Positions 9,968 to 18,366 are shown, numbered from the stretch's first letter. The stretch: DNA of 64,000 bases from Bradyrhizobium sp. 170 (GCF_023101085.1 NZ_CP064703.1:868001-932000); one strand, 5' to 3'. Numbers and translations: made by a program. The notes: a model not told the origin generated them from the sequence alone.

Positions 9968-10013
9968 GGTCCATCCCGGAACTTGAGCCAGAACAAAAGT
10001 CCGGGAGAATCCA

Positions 10014-10313
10014 GTGATTTACGTCGTTGCCACGCTGACCGTGAAGCCTGAAACACGCGCCGAATTCATCGCCGCCGCCACCGCCTGCATCAAGGAAACC
10101 CGGAAAGAGCCGGGCAACATCGCCTACGACCTGCACGAAAGCGTCACCGATCCCTCGAAAATGGTGTTCGTCGAGCAGTGGGAAAATGCCGAGGCGCTGG
10201 TGCCGCATCGTGGCGCCGAACACATGAAGACCTTCGGCCGCGTCGCCGTGAAATGCATGTCGGCGCCGCCGAAGATCGAAGTCATCACTCCCGAAAAGGT
10301 CGACGTCCGCTAA
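10014..10313 (+). CDS. ABM-domain protein (putative quinol monooxygenase family), copy 1
   Basis: Small 99-residue ferredoxin-like barrel protein of the antibiotic biosynthesis monooxygenase (ABM) family. It starts GTG and reads MIYVVATLTVKPE at the N terminus, with FVEQWENAEAL in the middle, the usual YgiN-like pattern. The biochemical role is unknown; family members act on quinones, haem or polyketides. It lies 46 bases after ureC and is followed 24 bases later by a paralogue, so both sit inside the urease operon. Confidence 0.8.
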   Translation: MIYVVATLTVKPETRAEFIAAATACIKETRKEPGNIAYDLHESVTDPSKMVFVEQWENAEALVPHRGAEHMKTFGRVAVKCMSAPPKIEVITPEKVDVR

Positions 10314-10337
10314 TCAAGAAAAGCAAGGGATAAACTC

Positions 10338-10637
10338 ATGATCTACGTCATCGCCACCACGCCGATGAAGCCGGAAAACAAGGACGACTTCATCAAGGGG
10401 CACAAGGCCTGTACCGCCGAAACGCTCAAGGAGAAGGGCTGTATCTCCTATGAAGGCCATGTCAGCGTGAACAATCCCAATCTGTATGTGGTGGTCGAGC
10501 GCTGGGAGACCCGCGACGATCTCAATGCGCATGGCCGCGCGCCGCACATGAAAGTCTGGCGGGAGTATTCCTCGCAGATGAAGACGGCGCCGACGGTGAT
10601 CGAAATCATCAGCGACGGCAAGGTGGAGAAATTTTAG
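10338..10637 (+). CDS. ABM-domain protein, copy 2
   Basis: Second 99-residue ABM-family protein, clearly a tandem paralogue of the preceding gene: both begin MIYV.AT, share PHMK or EHMK near residue 75 and have the same length, but many positions differ, so the duplication is not recent. VVERWETRDDL is the family motif. A good AAGGGATAA site precedes the ATG. It ends 19 bases before ureE. Function not known; position suggests co-expression with urease. Confidence 0.8.
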   Translation: MIYVIATTPMKPENKDDFIKGHKACTAETLKEKGCISYEGHVSVNNPNLYVVVERWETRDDLNAHGRAPHMKVWREYSSQMKTAPTVIEIISDGKVEKF

Positions 10638-10656
10638 TGCGTATTGAGCAGGTGAT

Positions 10657-11292
10657 ATGATCCGCGCGACCAAAGTCCTGGGCCAGCATCGCTGGACGCA
10701 CGCCGCCGCCGATACCGTCGTGCTCGATTTCGACGACCGGCACCGGCGGCGGATGGCGATGACGGGGACGCGCGGGCTGGAATTCCTGCTCGACCTGGAA
10801 AACGCCGTGGCGCTGCGCGGCGGCGACGCGCTGGTGCTGGAGGACGGTCGGCTGATCGAGGTGGTCGCGGCCGCCGAGCCCCTGATCGAGATCAGGGGCG
10901 CCGATCCGCTGCACCTGGTTCGCATCGCCTGGCATCTCGGCAACCGCCATCTGCCGACGCAGATCATGCCAAAAGGCCTGCGGATTCGCAGGGATCACGT
11001 CATCGAGGCGATGGTGAAGGGGCTGGGTGCGCGCATCATCGAGATCGAGGCGCCGTTCGATCCCGAGGGCGGCGCGTATGCGCAGGCGGCGCATGATCAC
11101 GCCGCGCATGATCATGACCATCATCATCACGACGATCACGATCACCACGGTGATCACGATCACCACGGTGATCACGATCATCACGGTAATCCCGATCACC
11201 ACCACGGTGATCACGACCACCATCACCATGACGAACATTGCGACCACGATCATCACCACCACGATCACTCCCATGCTCATGACCACAAGTGA
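10657..11292 (+). CDS. ureE: Urease accessory nickel metallochaperone UreE with His-rich tail
   Basis: Delivers nickel to the urease maturation complex. Residues 1 to about 140 form the UreE body: [10 protein letters not shown] at the N-terminal domain and [11 protein letters not shown] near residue 90, followed by the metal-binding domain. From about residue 145 the protein becomes an extreme His/Asp tail with repeated HDHHGD units (see tandem repeat). Such tails store Ni or other metals in UreE homologues. The last bases overlap the ureF start. Confidence 0.96.
   Translation: MIRATKVLGQHRWTHAAADTVVLDFDDRHRRRMAMTGTRGLEFLLDLENAVALRGGDALVLEDGRLIEVVAAAEPLIEIRGADPLHLVRIAWHLGNRHLPTQIMPKGLRIRRDHVIEAMVKGLGARIIEIEAPFDPEGGAYAQAAHDHAAHDHDHHHHDDHDHHGDHDHHGDHDHHGNPDHHHGDHDHHHHDEHCDHDHHHHDHSHAHDHK
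11134..11187 (+). repeat. Three 18-bp tandem repeats encoding HDHHGD in ureE
   Basis: Three direct copies of an 18-base unit, GATCACGATCACCACGGT; the first two are identical and the third has one change. They encode the metal-binding tail of UreE. Further degenerate copies follow to about 11270. Copy number could vary by slippage and alter the number of His residues. Confidence 0.9.
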
Positions 11293-12010
11293 GCCCGCGC
11301 CGGCCGACGCGAGCAGCGGAATGAATGCGGATGAGGCGGCGGCGCTGTATCGGTTGATGACCTGGCTGTCGCCATCCTTTCCGGTCGGCGCGTTCTCCTA
11401 TTCCAGCGGCATCGAATGGGCGGTGGAGGCGGGTGACATCACGGACGCCGCATCGCTGCGCGACTGGCTGGCCGCGATGCTCGGCGATGGCTCGGGCTTC
11501 TGCGATGCGGTGTTTCTGGCGCAGGTGCATCGCGCCGCATCCGCGCAGGACGACGTCGCCTTGCGCGAGATTGCCGAACTCGCGGCCGCTCTTGTGCCCT
11601 CGCGCGAGCGCCAGCTCGAGACCTCGACGCAGGGCCGCGCCTTCATCGAGATCGCGCGCTCCGCCTGGGCCTGCGACGGGCTCGACGGCATGGTCGCCGC
11701 TTGCGGCCGCAGCATGGTCTATCCCGTCGCGGTCGGGCTCGTCAGCGCGGGCCACGCCGTTCCGCTTGAGCCGGCGCTGCACGCTTTCCTGCACGCCGTG
11801 GTGTCGAACTGGATTTCCGCCGGCGCGCGGCTGGTCCCGCTCGGGCAAACCGACAGCCAGCGCATTCTCGCAGGCCTCGAAGCCGATGTCGCCGCCACCG
11901 CGAAGCGCGCGCTGGAGGCGTCGCTCGACGATCTCGGCAGCGCCACCTTCCGCGCCGACCTCGCCAGCCTGCGCCATGAGACGCAGTATACGCGGCTGTT
12001 CCGGTCATGA
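11279..12010 (+). CDS. ureF: Urease accessory protein UreF
   Basis: Activation chaperone that bridges UreD and UreG. The conserved UreF pattern [25 protein letters not shown] is seen just after the variable N terminus, with [14 protein letters not shown] near residue 75. The chosen ATG at 11279 gives 243 residues, normal for the family, and overlaps the end of ureE by 14 bases; an in-frame ATG at 11321 is the main alternative. Frame-open sequence further upstream is only the ureE His tail read in another frame. A palindromic repeat separates it from ureG. Confidence 0.93.
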   Translation: MTTSEPAPADASSGMNADEAAALYRLMTWLSPSFPVGAFSYSSGIEWAVEAGDITDAASLRDWLAAMLGDGSGFCDAVFLAQVHRAASAQDDVALREIAELAAALVPSRERQLETSTQGRAFIEIARSAWACDGLDGMVAACGRSMVYPVAVGLVSAGHAVPLEPALHAFLHAVVSNWISAGARLVPLGQTDSQRILAGLEADVAATAKRALEASLDDLGSATFRADLASLRHETQYTRLFRS

Positions 12011-12025
12011 TGGGGTATACTCTTT

Positions 12026-12146
12026 CGTCGTCCCTGCGAACGCAGGGACCCATAGCCACCGGCCTTGGTTGTTGCGAAGGACGTCGACCATCCTGCCGCA
12101 TTGCTAGATCACGCGGTATGGGTCCCTGCGTTCGCAGGGACGACGA
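12026..12146. repeat. Palindromic repeat, CGTCGTCCCTGCG family, between ureF and ureG
   Basis: Imperfect inverted element. The left arm CGTCGTCCCTGCGAACGCAG and right arm CTGCGTTCGCAGGGACGACG are reverse complements, and each arm is itself a small hairpin with an AA or TT tip. Other copies of the family occur at 14857-15066 and 53897-54063, with a half copy near 55695. It extends the ureF-ureG gap and leaves the SD site of ureG intact at 12151-12157. Confidence 0.85.
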
Positions 12147-12166
12147 TAGACGAGGGAATGTTCGAC

Positions 12167-12805
<639 letters not shown>

Positions 12806-13192
12806 GGCGAGATAGACGGCCAAAGATAACGGTCAAGATAAACGGGCCGGGCCAGGCGGGGCGAGCAAGCGACCGGAAAAGCGGTCAGGCCAGCGGCCCG
12901 GGTGGGCGGGGCGTTAACATTAATATTCGGTCCGCCGACGCAGCCCTCGGATTTGCCCGTCCTCGCTGGAACCAAATCGGCACTGTCAGATTATCAACCT
13001 CTGGCCCCGCCAAATCAGCGTTAACGGCGGCCGTGTCGTTTACCTCGCTGCCACCTGTCAGTTGCGTGCTGATGAGCGCTCCGTCATATTCGCCGCGGTT
13101 GGCCTTCGCGCTATTGCCATGTGCCTCTGCCCCGGCAGACCCAAAGATGCTTCCGATACGTCTTCGCCAATACGTCATTTCCGAGTAAGCGA
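12806..13192. other. Intergenic stretch downstream of ureG
   Basis: About 390 bases without a convincing gene. A GC-rich half with GGCGGGGCG motifs follows ureG and lacks a T-run terminator; the right half is less GC-rich and presumably carries the promoter of the sensor gene. A minus-strand open frame crossing it has no recognisable features. Confidence 0.5.
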
Positions 13193-14842
13193 GTGATTCG
13201 GCTGGGCTTCATTATCGGCTTTATCGCGCTGATCGGAGTTCTGCTCTCCGGTCTCGCGGCCTATCGCGTTCACGAACAGGAACTGGCGATCGACGGCATC
13301 GCGCTGTCCCGCGCCATCGACGTCCATGCCAGCCTGGTGCAGGACCGGTTGACCGAGCGCGAATTGCTCGCACGCGTTGCATCCGGATTGTTCCGCGCAC
13401 CTTCGGTGGTGAAAGCCAACATGCTGCAGCCGCTGCGCGCGGCGATCTATGCCTTCAAGACCGATTTCGTGATCGCGTCCTGGATCGCGCGGCTCAAGCC
13501 AGGCGAACTGGCCGCGGCGCAGGCGGAGCTGAAGAGCGCCGGCTTCACCAACCCGACGATCAGGGATTTCAACGATCGGCCGCTCGACATCAAGACGATC
13601 GACAAGCCGCTCGACGTCCTGATGGACCTCGAACCGCGCAGCGCGGATACGCTGGGCTTTCCGGGCCGCGCCTATGACCGTCACTCGGTGATCGAGCCGA
13701 TGCTGGCGAAGGCGGCGGAGACCGGCAAGCCGGTGGCGTCGGACCCGATTCCGCTCCTGAGGCAGAGCGGGCAGATCGGCATCGTGCTTGCCTCCGCCCT
13801 TCTGAAGGAAGGTACTGCGGAGCCCCTGGGCTTCGTCACCTTTTCCTACGAGTTGGCGCCCTTGATGCTGACCAACGACGACCGCTCGCTGTTTTCGGTG
13901 GTGCTGAAAGACCCCGATGACGCCAGCGACGAATATGTCGCCAACGACCAGGGCGCCATCACCTTGCGACCGGTCAAGCAGGGCGATCCGTTGCCGTCGG
14001 TGGTGCGGACGGTAACGTTCGGCGGCCGCGACTGGTCGCTCGCCTACTATGCCAAGAACAATGCCGTTCAGCGCGCGCAGCAAACGGCGATCATCGTGGC
14101 GGCCATCGGCTTCGCGCTTACCGGCATTGTCTGCGGCCTGTTCGGCTACGTCGCCTACAACAACCTGCGGCTCAGCCGCGAGATCCAGGTCCGGATCGGT
14201 TTCGAGCGGCGGTTGACCGCCGTCATCGACGAGCTCAACCACCGGGTCAAGAACATCCTCGCCGTGATCCAGTCGATCGTGACGCGCACGCTGCGCCACG
14301 GCTCCGACATGGACGTGTCGCGCGAGCTCCTGATCGGCCGCATCCATGCGATGTCGAACGTGGTGACGTTGCTCAGCGAAAGCCAGTGGCAGGGCGTCAA
14401 GCTCAAGGGCCTGTTTGAATCGCGCGCGATCCCGCATGCCGACCGCATCGTCGTCAACGGCCCGGATATCTCCGTCAGCGCGCGCGCCGCGCAGTCGCTC
14501 TCGCTGTTGTTCTTCGAACTTGCGTCGCATTCCGACGAGGGCCTGTCGCTGGTCGGCAAGCACCCACACATCGTCGCCAACTGGGAAGTCACGGGCGAGG
14601 AGCCGGATACGATCTTTCATTTTCGCTGGGAAGAGTTCAACACCAGCGCGGCAACGCGGCGGGAAGACAGTGATTTCGGCCTCATCCTGCTCGACCGTGT
14701 CGCGCCGGAAGCGCTCGGCGGCACCGCGAAGCGCTATTTCACCGAAGTGAGCTACGTCTACGAACTCACCGCGCCGATGGAAACCGTCGTCGACATGACC
14801 GAGCGCGACCGCACCGAGCAGATTTCCGCACCGGTGCGGTAG
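13193..14842 (+). CDS. Membrane sensor with CHASE-like domain and HWE/HisKA_2-type kinase region, probably degenerate
   Basis: Residues 4-25 form a membrane segment, then a periplasmic region of about 270 residues resembling a CHASE sensor, then a second helix (IIVAAIGFALTGIVCGLFGY). The cytoplasmic part has an intact HWE-type H-box ELNHRVKNILAVIQSI with the phosphoacceptor His, and the following SRELLIGRIHAMS. The ATP-binding region is altered: the usual HELxTNAxKYGALS reads FELASHSDEGLSL, so the N-box Asn is absent. The gene lies close to ecfG, nepR and phyR, whose HWE kinases normally phosphorylate PhyR. The start may be GTG 13193 (used here) or GTG 13121. Confidence 0.8.
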   Translation: MIRLGFIIGFIALIGVLLSGLAAYRVHEQELAIDGIALSRAIDVHASLVQDRLTERELLARVASGLFRAPSVVKANMLQPLRAAIYAFKTDFVIASWIARLKPGELAAAQAELKSAGFTNPTIRDFNDRPLDIKTIDKPLDVLMDLEPRSADTLGFPGRAYDRHSVIEPMLAKAAETGKPVASDPIPLLRQSGQIGIVLASALLKEGTAEPLGFVTFSYELAPLMLTNDDRSLFSVVLKDPDDASDEYVANDQGAITLRPVKQGDPLPSVVRTVTFGGRDWSLAYYAKNNAVQRAQQTAIIVAAIGFALTGIVCGLFGYVAYNNLRLSREIQVRIGFERRLTAVIDELNHRVKNILAVIQSIVTRTLRHGSDMDVSRELLIGRIHAMSNVVTLLSESQWQGVKLKGLFESRAIPHADRIVVNGPDISVSARAAQSLSLLFFELASHSDEGLSLVGKHPHIVANWEVTGEEPDTIFHFRWEEFNTSAATRREDSDFGLILLDRVAPEALGGTAKRYFTEVSYVYELTAPMETVVDMTERDRTEQISAPVR

Positions 14843-14856
14843 AGTGCTCTCTCCGC

Positions 14857-15066
14857 TGTCGTCCCTGCCTAGTGCGCAATTGCGCACGGGCGCAGGGACC
14901 CATACCGCGTGATCCATCGAGGAAGCGCGGCAGCTAACGCTCTGCGTCAATCAACTAGCGTTGCAGGCTGTTGAAGCGAAGCCGTCCCGCGGCGTGCCCT
15001 TCACACCGGCCGCGGCGTATGGGTCCCTGCGCCCGTGCGCAATTGCGCACTAGGCAGGGACGACGG
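14857..15066. repeat. CGTCGTCCCTGC-family palindrome carrying two GTGCGCAATTGCGCAC inserts
   Basis: About 210-base inverted element. It shares with the copy at 53897-54063 the interior ACCCATACCGCGTGATCCAT at the left and CCGCGGCGTATGGG at the right. In both arms the small hairpin tip is replaced by a palindrome, GTGCGCAATTGCGCAC, at 14872-14887 and 15035-15050. The arms still pair with each other over their full length. No gene inside. Confidence 0.85.
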
Positions 15067-15085
15067 CTTCGAGGGAGATGCATCT

Positions 15086-15111
15086 GGAACTCGTCCGCAC
15101 TTTCCCGCATT
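15086..15111 (+). promoter_or_regulatory. Possible EcfG-type promoter before the 27-residue peptide gene
   Basis: GGAAC at 15086-15090 and CATT at 15108-15111 with a 17-base spacer, one mismatch from the alphaproteobacterial GGAAC-N16/17-CGTT consensus. It is 34 bases upstream of the peptide ATG. Weak on its own; the adjacent ecfG gene makes it worth noting. Confidence 0.35.
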
Positions 15112-15144
15112 AATCCGCATCAATCTGCGACGGAGGAGTTCGTC

Positions 15145-15228
15145 ATGGGACGTTACCTGCTGTTGTGGCTGCTCGGTGTGCCGATTCCGATTCTGGTCTT
15201 GATCTGCGCCTTCGGCGGCTTGAACTGA
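15145..15228 (+). CDS. 27-residue single-helix membrane peptide
   Basis: ATG at 15145 preceded by a strong GGAGGAG site at a good distance encodes a 27-residue peptide that is almost wholly hydrophobic, beginning MGRYLLLWLLGVPIPILV. The pattern of one charged N-terminal residue, a Pro-Ile-Pro break and a Phe-Gly-Gly end resembles tiny conserved proteins I recall from Bradyrhizobium and relatives, but no function is known. It is convergent with ecfG, sharing the hairpin at 15337-15366. Confidence 0.6.
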   Translation: MGRYLLLWLLGVPIPILVLICAFGGLN

Positions 15229-15240
15229 ATTCGCAAACCG

Positions 15241-15332
15241 ACGTAGCCCGGATGGAGCGAAGCGCAATCCGGGGCGGTCTATGCCGTGGGAGTCCCGGGT
15301 TACGCTGCGCTTCACCCGGGCTGCGAAGCTGC
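15241..15332. repeat. TAGCCCGGATGGAGCG-family intergenic repeat, copy 1
   Basis: GTAGCCCGGATGGAGCGAAG and the inverted GCTGCGCTTCACCCGGGCTG form a long imperfect hairpin. A second copy of the family lies at 48321-48414. Such elements are widespread in Bradyrhizobium genomes (recalled). Confidence 0.75.
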
Positions 15333-15336
15333 CACG

Positions 15337-15366
15337 AAAAAAAGGCGGCCCGATCGGGCCGCCTTT
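15337..15366 (-). terminator. Rho-independent terminator of nepR-ecfG
   Basis: Perfect palindrome AAAGGCGGCC CGATCG GGCCGCCTTT; on the minus strand it is followed by a run of seven T, directly after the ecfG stop. The plus-strand side also reads CCTTTCC, so it may weakly serve the small peptide gene too. Confidence 0.85.
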
Positions 15367-15388
15367 CCATGTCATTTCGATAGCGTCA

Positions 15389-15937
15389 TCAGCCGCCGTT
15401 GCCGCCGATCACCGCGCGCACGGTCTCGTCGGGTCCGAAATCCTCGGCGCCATCGACATAGAGCAGCGCCGAGAGTTTCGAGCGCGCGCGGTTGACGCGG
15501 CTCTTGATGGTGCCGACCGCGCAGCCGCAGATGGCGGCGGCGTCCTCATAGGAGAAGCCGGAGGCGCCGACCAGGATCAACGCTTCGCGCTGGTCCTGCG
15601 GCAGCTTGTCGAGCGCGGTACGAAACTCCTCGAACTCCAGATGCGCATTTTGCGCCGGCTGGGTCTTCAGGGTCTTCGCGTAATTGCCCTCGGCGTCCTC
15701 CACCTCGCGCCGCCGCTTCCGGTAGTCCGAGCGGAACAGGTTGCGCAGGATGGTGAACAGCCAGGCCGGCAGGTTCGAGCCGGGCTGGAACGAGTCGATG
15801 TTGGCAATGGCGCGCAGCAACGTTTCCTGAACCAGGTCGTCCGCACGGTCGCCATTGCCAGAGAGCGAGATCGCGAACGCGCGCAGGCTGGGTACCGACG
15901 CCAAAATGTCGTCGCGAAGAGAGTCGGTGAGAGGCAT
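15389..15937 (-). CDS. ecfG: RNA polymerase sigma factor EcfG, general stress response
   Basis: ECF15-group sigma factor that directs transcription of the alphaproteobacterial general stress regulon. 182 residues: sigma-2 region around 15-80 with DDLVQETLLRAIAN and FQPGSNLPAWLFTILRN, and sigma-4 around 110-165 with LPQDQREALILVGASGFSYEDAA and GTIKSRVNRAR. Its ATG overlaps the stop of nepR by one base (TAATG), indicating coupling of factor and anti-factor. phyR lies divergently beyond nepR. This order matches the stress locus known in Bradyrhizobium. Confidence 0.95.
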   Translation of the reverse strand: MPLTDSLRDDILASVPSLRAFAISLSGNGDRADDLVQETLLRAIANIDSFQPGSNLPAWLFTILRNLFRSDYRKRRREVEDAEGNYAKTLKTQPAQNAHLEFEEFRTALDKLPQDQREALILVGASGFSYEDAAAICGCAVGTIKSRVNRARSKLSALLYVDGAEDFGPDETVRAVIGGNGG

Positions 15938-16134
15938 TAGTCCCTCCCGTCATTTTTTGCTGGGTCGTCGATTTGGGCCGCCGCCGCCTCCGGCCCATCG
16001 AGCTTCCGGATCAGCTCTGCAAAGCGGTCCGGCACGCCTTGTCGGACCACGTCGTCGTACATGGCGCGGAGCTGGTGCCCGATCCTGGATTGAATCTCGG
16101 CGTTGAGCCCGCCCTGCTTCTTTACTTCCTTCAT
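15937..16134 (-). CDS. nepR: Anti-sigma factor NepR
   Basis: Small helical anti-sigma factor that sequesters EcfG until phosphorylated PhyR removes it. The family signature IGHQLRAMYDDVVRQGVPDR is clear, followed by FAELIRKLD. The ATG start at 16134 gives 65 residues. A TTG at 16177-16179, preceded by GAGGT with a seven-base gap, would add 15 residues and is a serious alternative. It overlaps ecfG by one base. Confidence 0.93.
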   Translation of the reverse strand: MKEVKKQGGLNAEIQSRIGHQLRAMYDDVVRQGVPDRFAELIRKLDGPEAAAAQIDDPAKNDGRD

Positions 16135-16228
16135 GGTCTGATCCACGCTTCCCCGAGAGTTAAGTCTCTGTGGTTTCAAGAGGTTACCTCGAAATTGGGC
16201 CTAGCCGCCGCGTTAAAGGTCAAAGGCT

Positions 16229-16253
16229 AATGCGAATATGTGCGGAAGGTTCC
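16229..16253 (-). promoter_or_regulatory. Near-consensus EcfG promoter of nepR-ecfG
   Basis: On the minus strand GGAAC (16253-16249), 16 bases, then CATT (16232-16229): one mismatch from GGAAC-N16-CGTT. It lies about 100 bases upstream of nepR and would make the operon autoregulated, as known in related bacteria. Confidence 0.6.
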
Positions 16254-16438
16254 GAATTTTGGGAACTTTTTCTGGAACTTTTTTGCCCCCCGCGAGTAAT
16301 CGGGGTGACAGGGGAACCGGGGTCCCCCCGCCGAAACTAAAATTGACGCCCGACGCGGCGCTTTAAGGTTACGTCCGCCCGGCTGAGACCCTAAGTAAGA
16401 TGGCCAAGCCTACGGCCTAAGATAAGGATGAAATGGGG

Positions 16439-17245
16439 ATGTCCCGATCACAGCTCGTTGCTGAACATCTGCCGCTGTTGCGGCGCTATGCCCGTGCGCT
16501 GACCGGAAACCAGGCCTCGGGCGATGCCTATGTGGGTGCCATGCTGGAGGCCCTGCTGCAGGATGGCTCGCTACTGGACGAACGGCATGGCCCGCGCGCC
16601 GGGCTGTTCAAGCTTTTCACCCAGATCTGGAACTCGGTCTCGCTCAACGATAACCCCGACGTCGCGACGCTGGCGCTACCGCCGGAGCGGAGGTTGTCGA
16701 ACATCACGCCGCTGCCGCGGCAGGCCTTCCTGCTGCTCTCGCTCGAAGGCTTCTCCGAGGAAGAGGTGGCGTTCATTCTAAATACCGACATCGCCGAGAC
16801 CCGCCAGTTGACGGACGCCGCCGGCCGCGAGATGGCGGCGGAAATCGCCACCGACGTCCTGATCATCGAGGACGAGACCTTCATCGCGATGGACCTCGAA
16901 AGCCTCGTGAAGAACCTCGGCCACAACGTGATCGGCGTCGCCCGCACCCATGCCGATGCGGTGGCGCTCGCCAAGAACAAGAAGCCCGGCCTGATCCTCG
17001 CCGACATCCAGCTCGCCGACGGTTCGTCGGGCCTGGATGCGGTCAACGAGCTGTTGAAGGTGTTCGAGGTGCCGGTGGTGTTCATCACCGCTTACCCCGA
17101 GCGCTTCCTGACTGGCGAACGCCCCGAGCCGGCGTTCCTGATCTCGAAGCCGTTCCAGCCTGCGATGGTCTCCGCCGTCGCCAGTCAGGCGCTGTTCTTC
17201 CAGCGCAACTCGCGTAACCGCGCCCCGCGGGCGGCCGCGGGCTGA
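16439..17245 (+). CDS. phyR: General stress response regulator PhyR
   Basis: Anti-anti-sigma response regulator: an N-terminal sigma-like domain (residues 1 to about 135, LPLLRRYARALTGNQASGDAY and FSEEEVAFIL) and a C-terminal receiver (about 140-255). The receiver has the acidic pair in LIIEDETF, the phosphoacceptor Asp in LILADIQL, and the conserved Lys in LISKPF. When phosphorylated it binds NepR and frees EcfG. ATG 16439 is better spaced from TAAGGA (16423-16428) than ATG 16433. Transcribed divergently from nepR-ecfG. Confidence 0.96.
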   Translation: MSRSQLVAEHLPLLRRYARALTGNQASGDAYVGAMLEALLQDGSLLDERHGPRAGLFKLFTQIWNSVSLNDNPDVATLALPPERRLSNITPLPRQAFLLLSLEGFSEEEVAFILNTDIAETRQLTDAAGREMAAEIATDVLIIEDETFIAMDLESLVKNLGHNVIGVARTHADAVALAKNKKPGLILADIQLADGSSGLDAVNELLKVFEVPVVFITAYPERFLTGERPEPAFLISKPFQPAMVSAVASQALFFQRNSRNRAPRAAAG

Positions 17246-17275
17246 TCGAAGCTTTTTAGTGTAGAGTTTGGAATG

Positions 17276-17310
17276 ATCCGGCGCGCTTCCCACTGCGCGC
17301 CGGATTTTTT
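17276..17310 (+). terminator. Rho-independent terminator after phyR
   Basis: Stem TCCGGCGCGC and GCGCGCCGGA around a short loop, followed by six T. It lies 31 bases after the phyR stop. Confidence 0.9.
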
Positions 17311-17373
17311 GTGGGGCCAACCTGCTACGGTCCTCCTGGCGACGAACCTCTTGATGATGTGGAGTAGGGATCG

Positions 17374-18366
17374 ATGAGTGTCGGGCTGATCGGCCTTCTC
17401 GACGATATCGCTGGTATCGCCAAGGTAGCTGCAGCTTCCCTCGATGATGTGGCCAGCCAGGCCGCCAAGGCGGGCGCGAAGGCGGCAGGCGTCGTGATCG
17501 ACGATACCGCGGTTACGCCCGGTTATGTGATCGGATTCGAGCCGAAGCGCGAGCTTCCCATTGTGGGCAAGATCGCGGCGGGATCGCTGCGCAACAAGCT
17601 CTTGGTCCTGCTCCCCGCGGCCCTGGTGCTGAGCTACTTCCTTCCCTGGACGATTACGCCGCTGCTGATGCTGGGCGGGGCCTACCTCTGCTACGAAGGG
17701 GCGGAAAAGGTGCTCGAGGCCGTCATGCCCCATCATGCCCATCAGCATGAGGCCCAGCTCGGCACCGTGGCGTTGAACGCTCAGTCGGTCGAAGACGAGA
17801 AGATCGCAAGCGCTATCAAGACCGACTTCATCCTGTCGGCAGAGATCATGGCGATCACGCTGGCGGCTCTCCCGGTGGGGAGCATCTGGAAGCAGGCGCT
17901 TGTGCTGGCGGTCGTGGCTATCGGAATCACCGTCGCCGTGTATGGCGTGGTCGCGCTGATCGTGAAGGCCGACGATGTCGGTGTGGCGCTGGCGCGGAGC
18001 GATCGCGCCTCGGCCATGGGCCGCGCGCTCGGACGCGGCATCGTCCGCGGCATGCCCGTGCTTCTGAAGATTCTCAGCGTGGTCGGCACTGCCGCCATGA
18101 TCTGGGTTGGCGGCGGCATCATCCTGCATGGCCTCGAGGTCTACGGTCCGCCGGCAATCCACCATGCCGTCAAAGCCGCTGCCGAGGCTGTGGCCCACGC
18201 ATTCCCGCCGCTTGCCGCGATCCTCGAATGGGCGGTCGAGGCAGCCATATCCGGCGTGATAGGCCTGCTGGTCGGCGCCGCATCGATTCCGGTCGTCGGA
18301 TTTGTCTTTGCGCCTGCATGGAAACTGTTGAAGAGTTTTCTGCAGGGCGGCCGGAAAGGGTCCTAG
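17374..18366 (+). CDS. DUF808 (YedI-like) inner membrane protein
   Basis: 330-residue integral membrane protein of the DUF808 family. It begins with the family pattern LIGLLDDIAGIAKVAAASLDD and has KIAAGSLRNKLLVLLPAALVLSYF near residue 70 and CYEGAEKVLE near 110, then several hydrophobic helices to the C terminus. No function is established for the family. It is a single gene between the phyR terminator and the TRAP operon. Confidence 0.88.
   Translation: MSVGLIGLLDDIAGIAKVAAASLDDVASQAAKAGAKAAGVVIDDTAVTPGYVIGFEPKRELPIVGKIAAGSLRNKLLVLLPAALVLSYFLPWTITPLLMLGGAYLCYEGAEKVLEAVMPHHAHQHEAQLGTVALNAQSVEDEKIASAIKTDFILSAEIMAITLAALPVGSIWKQALVLAVVAIGITVAVYGVVALIVKADDVGVALARSDRASAMGRALGRGIVRGMPVLLKILSVVGTAAMIWVGGGIILHGLEVYGPPAIHHAVKAAAEAVAHAFPPLAAILEWAVEAAISGVIGLLVGAASIPVVGFVFAPAWKLLKSFLQGGRKGS

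Noticed and set aside
11134..11270. Regular repeats considered as a CRISPR array
   Set aside because: Units are contiguous, without spacers, and in frame with ureE coding His/Asp.
12968..12993. GGAAC before the CHASE sensor considered as an EcfG promoter
   Set aside because: The base positions at N16 and N17 read GATT and ATTA, two or more mismatches.
12885..13178. 97-codon minus-strand frame after ureG
   Set aside because: No SD, no family pattern, and it would cover the probable promoter of the sensor.
13175..14950. 591-codon minus-strand frame opposite the CHASE/HWE sensor
   Set aside because: Low-complexity Arg/Asp/His-rich translation typical of antisense GC3 shadows; plus frame has domains and membrane segments.
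16262..16317. Three further GGAAC sequences before phyR considered as EcfG promoters
   Set aside because: No CGTT-like element at 16 or 17 bases downstream of any of them.
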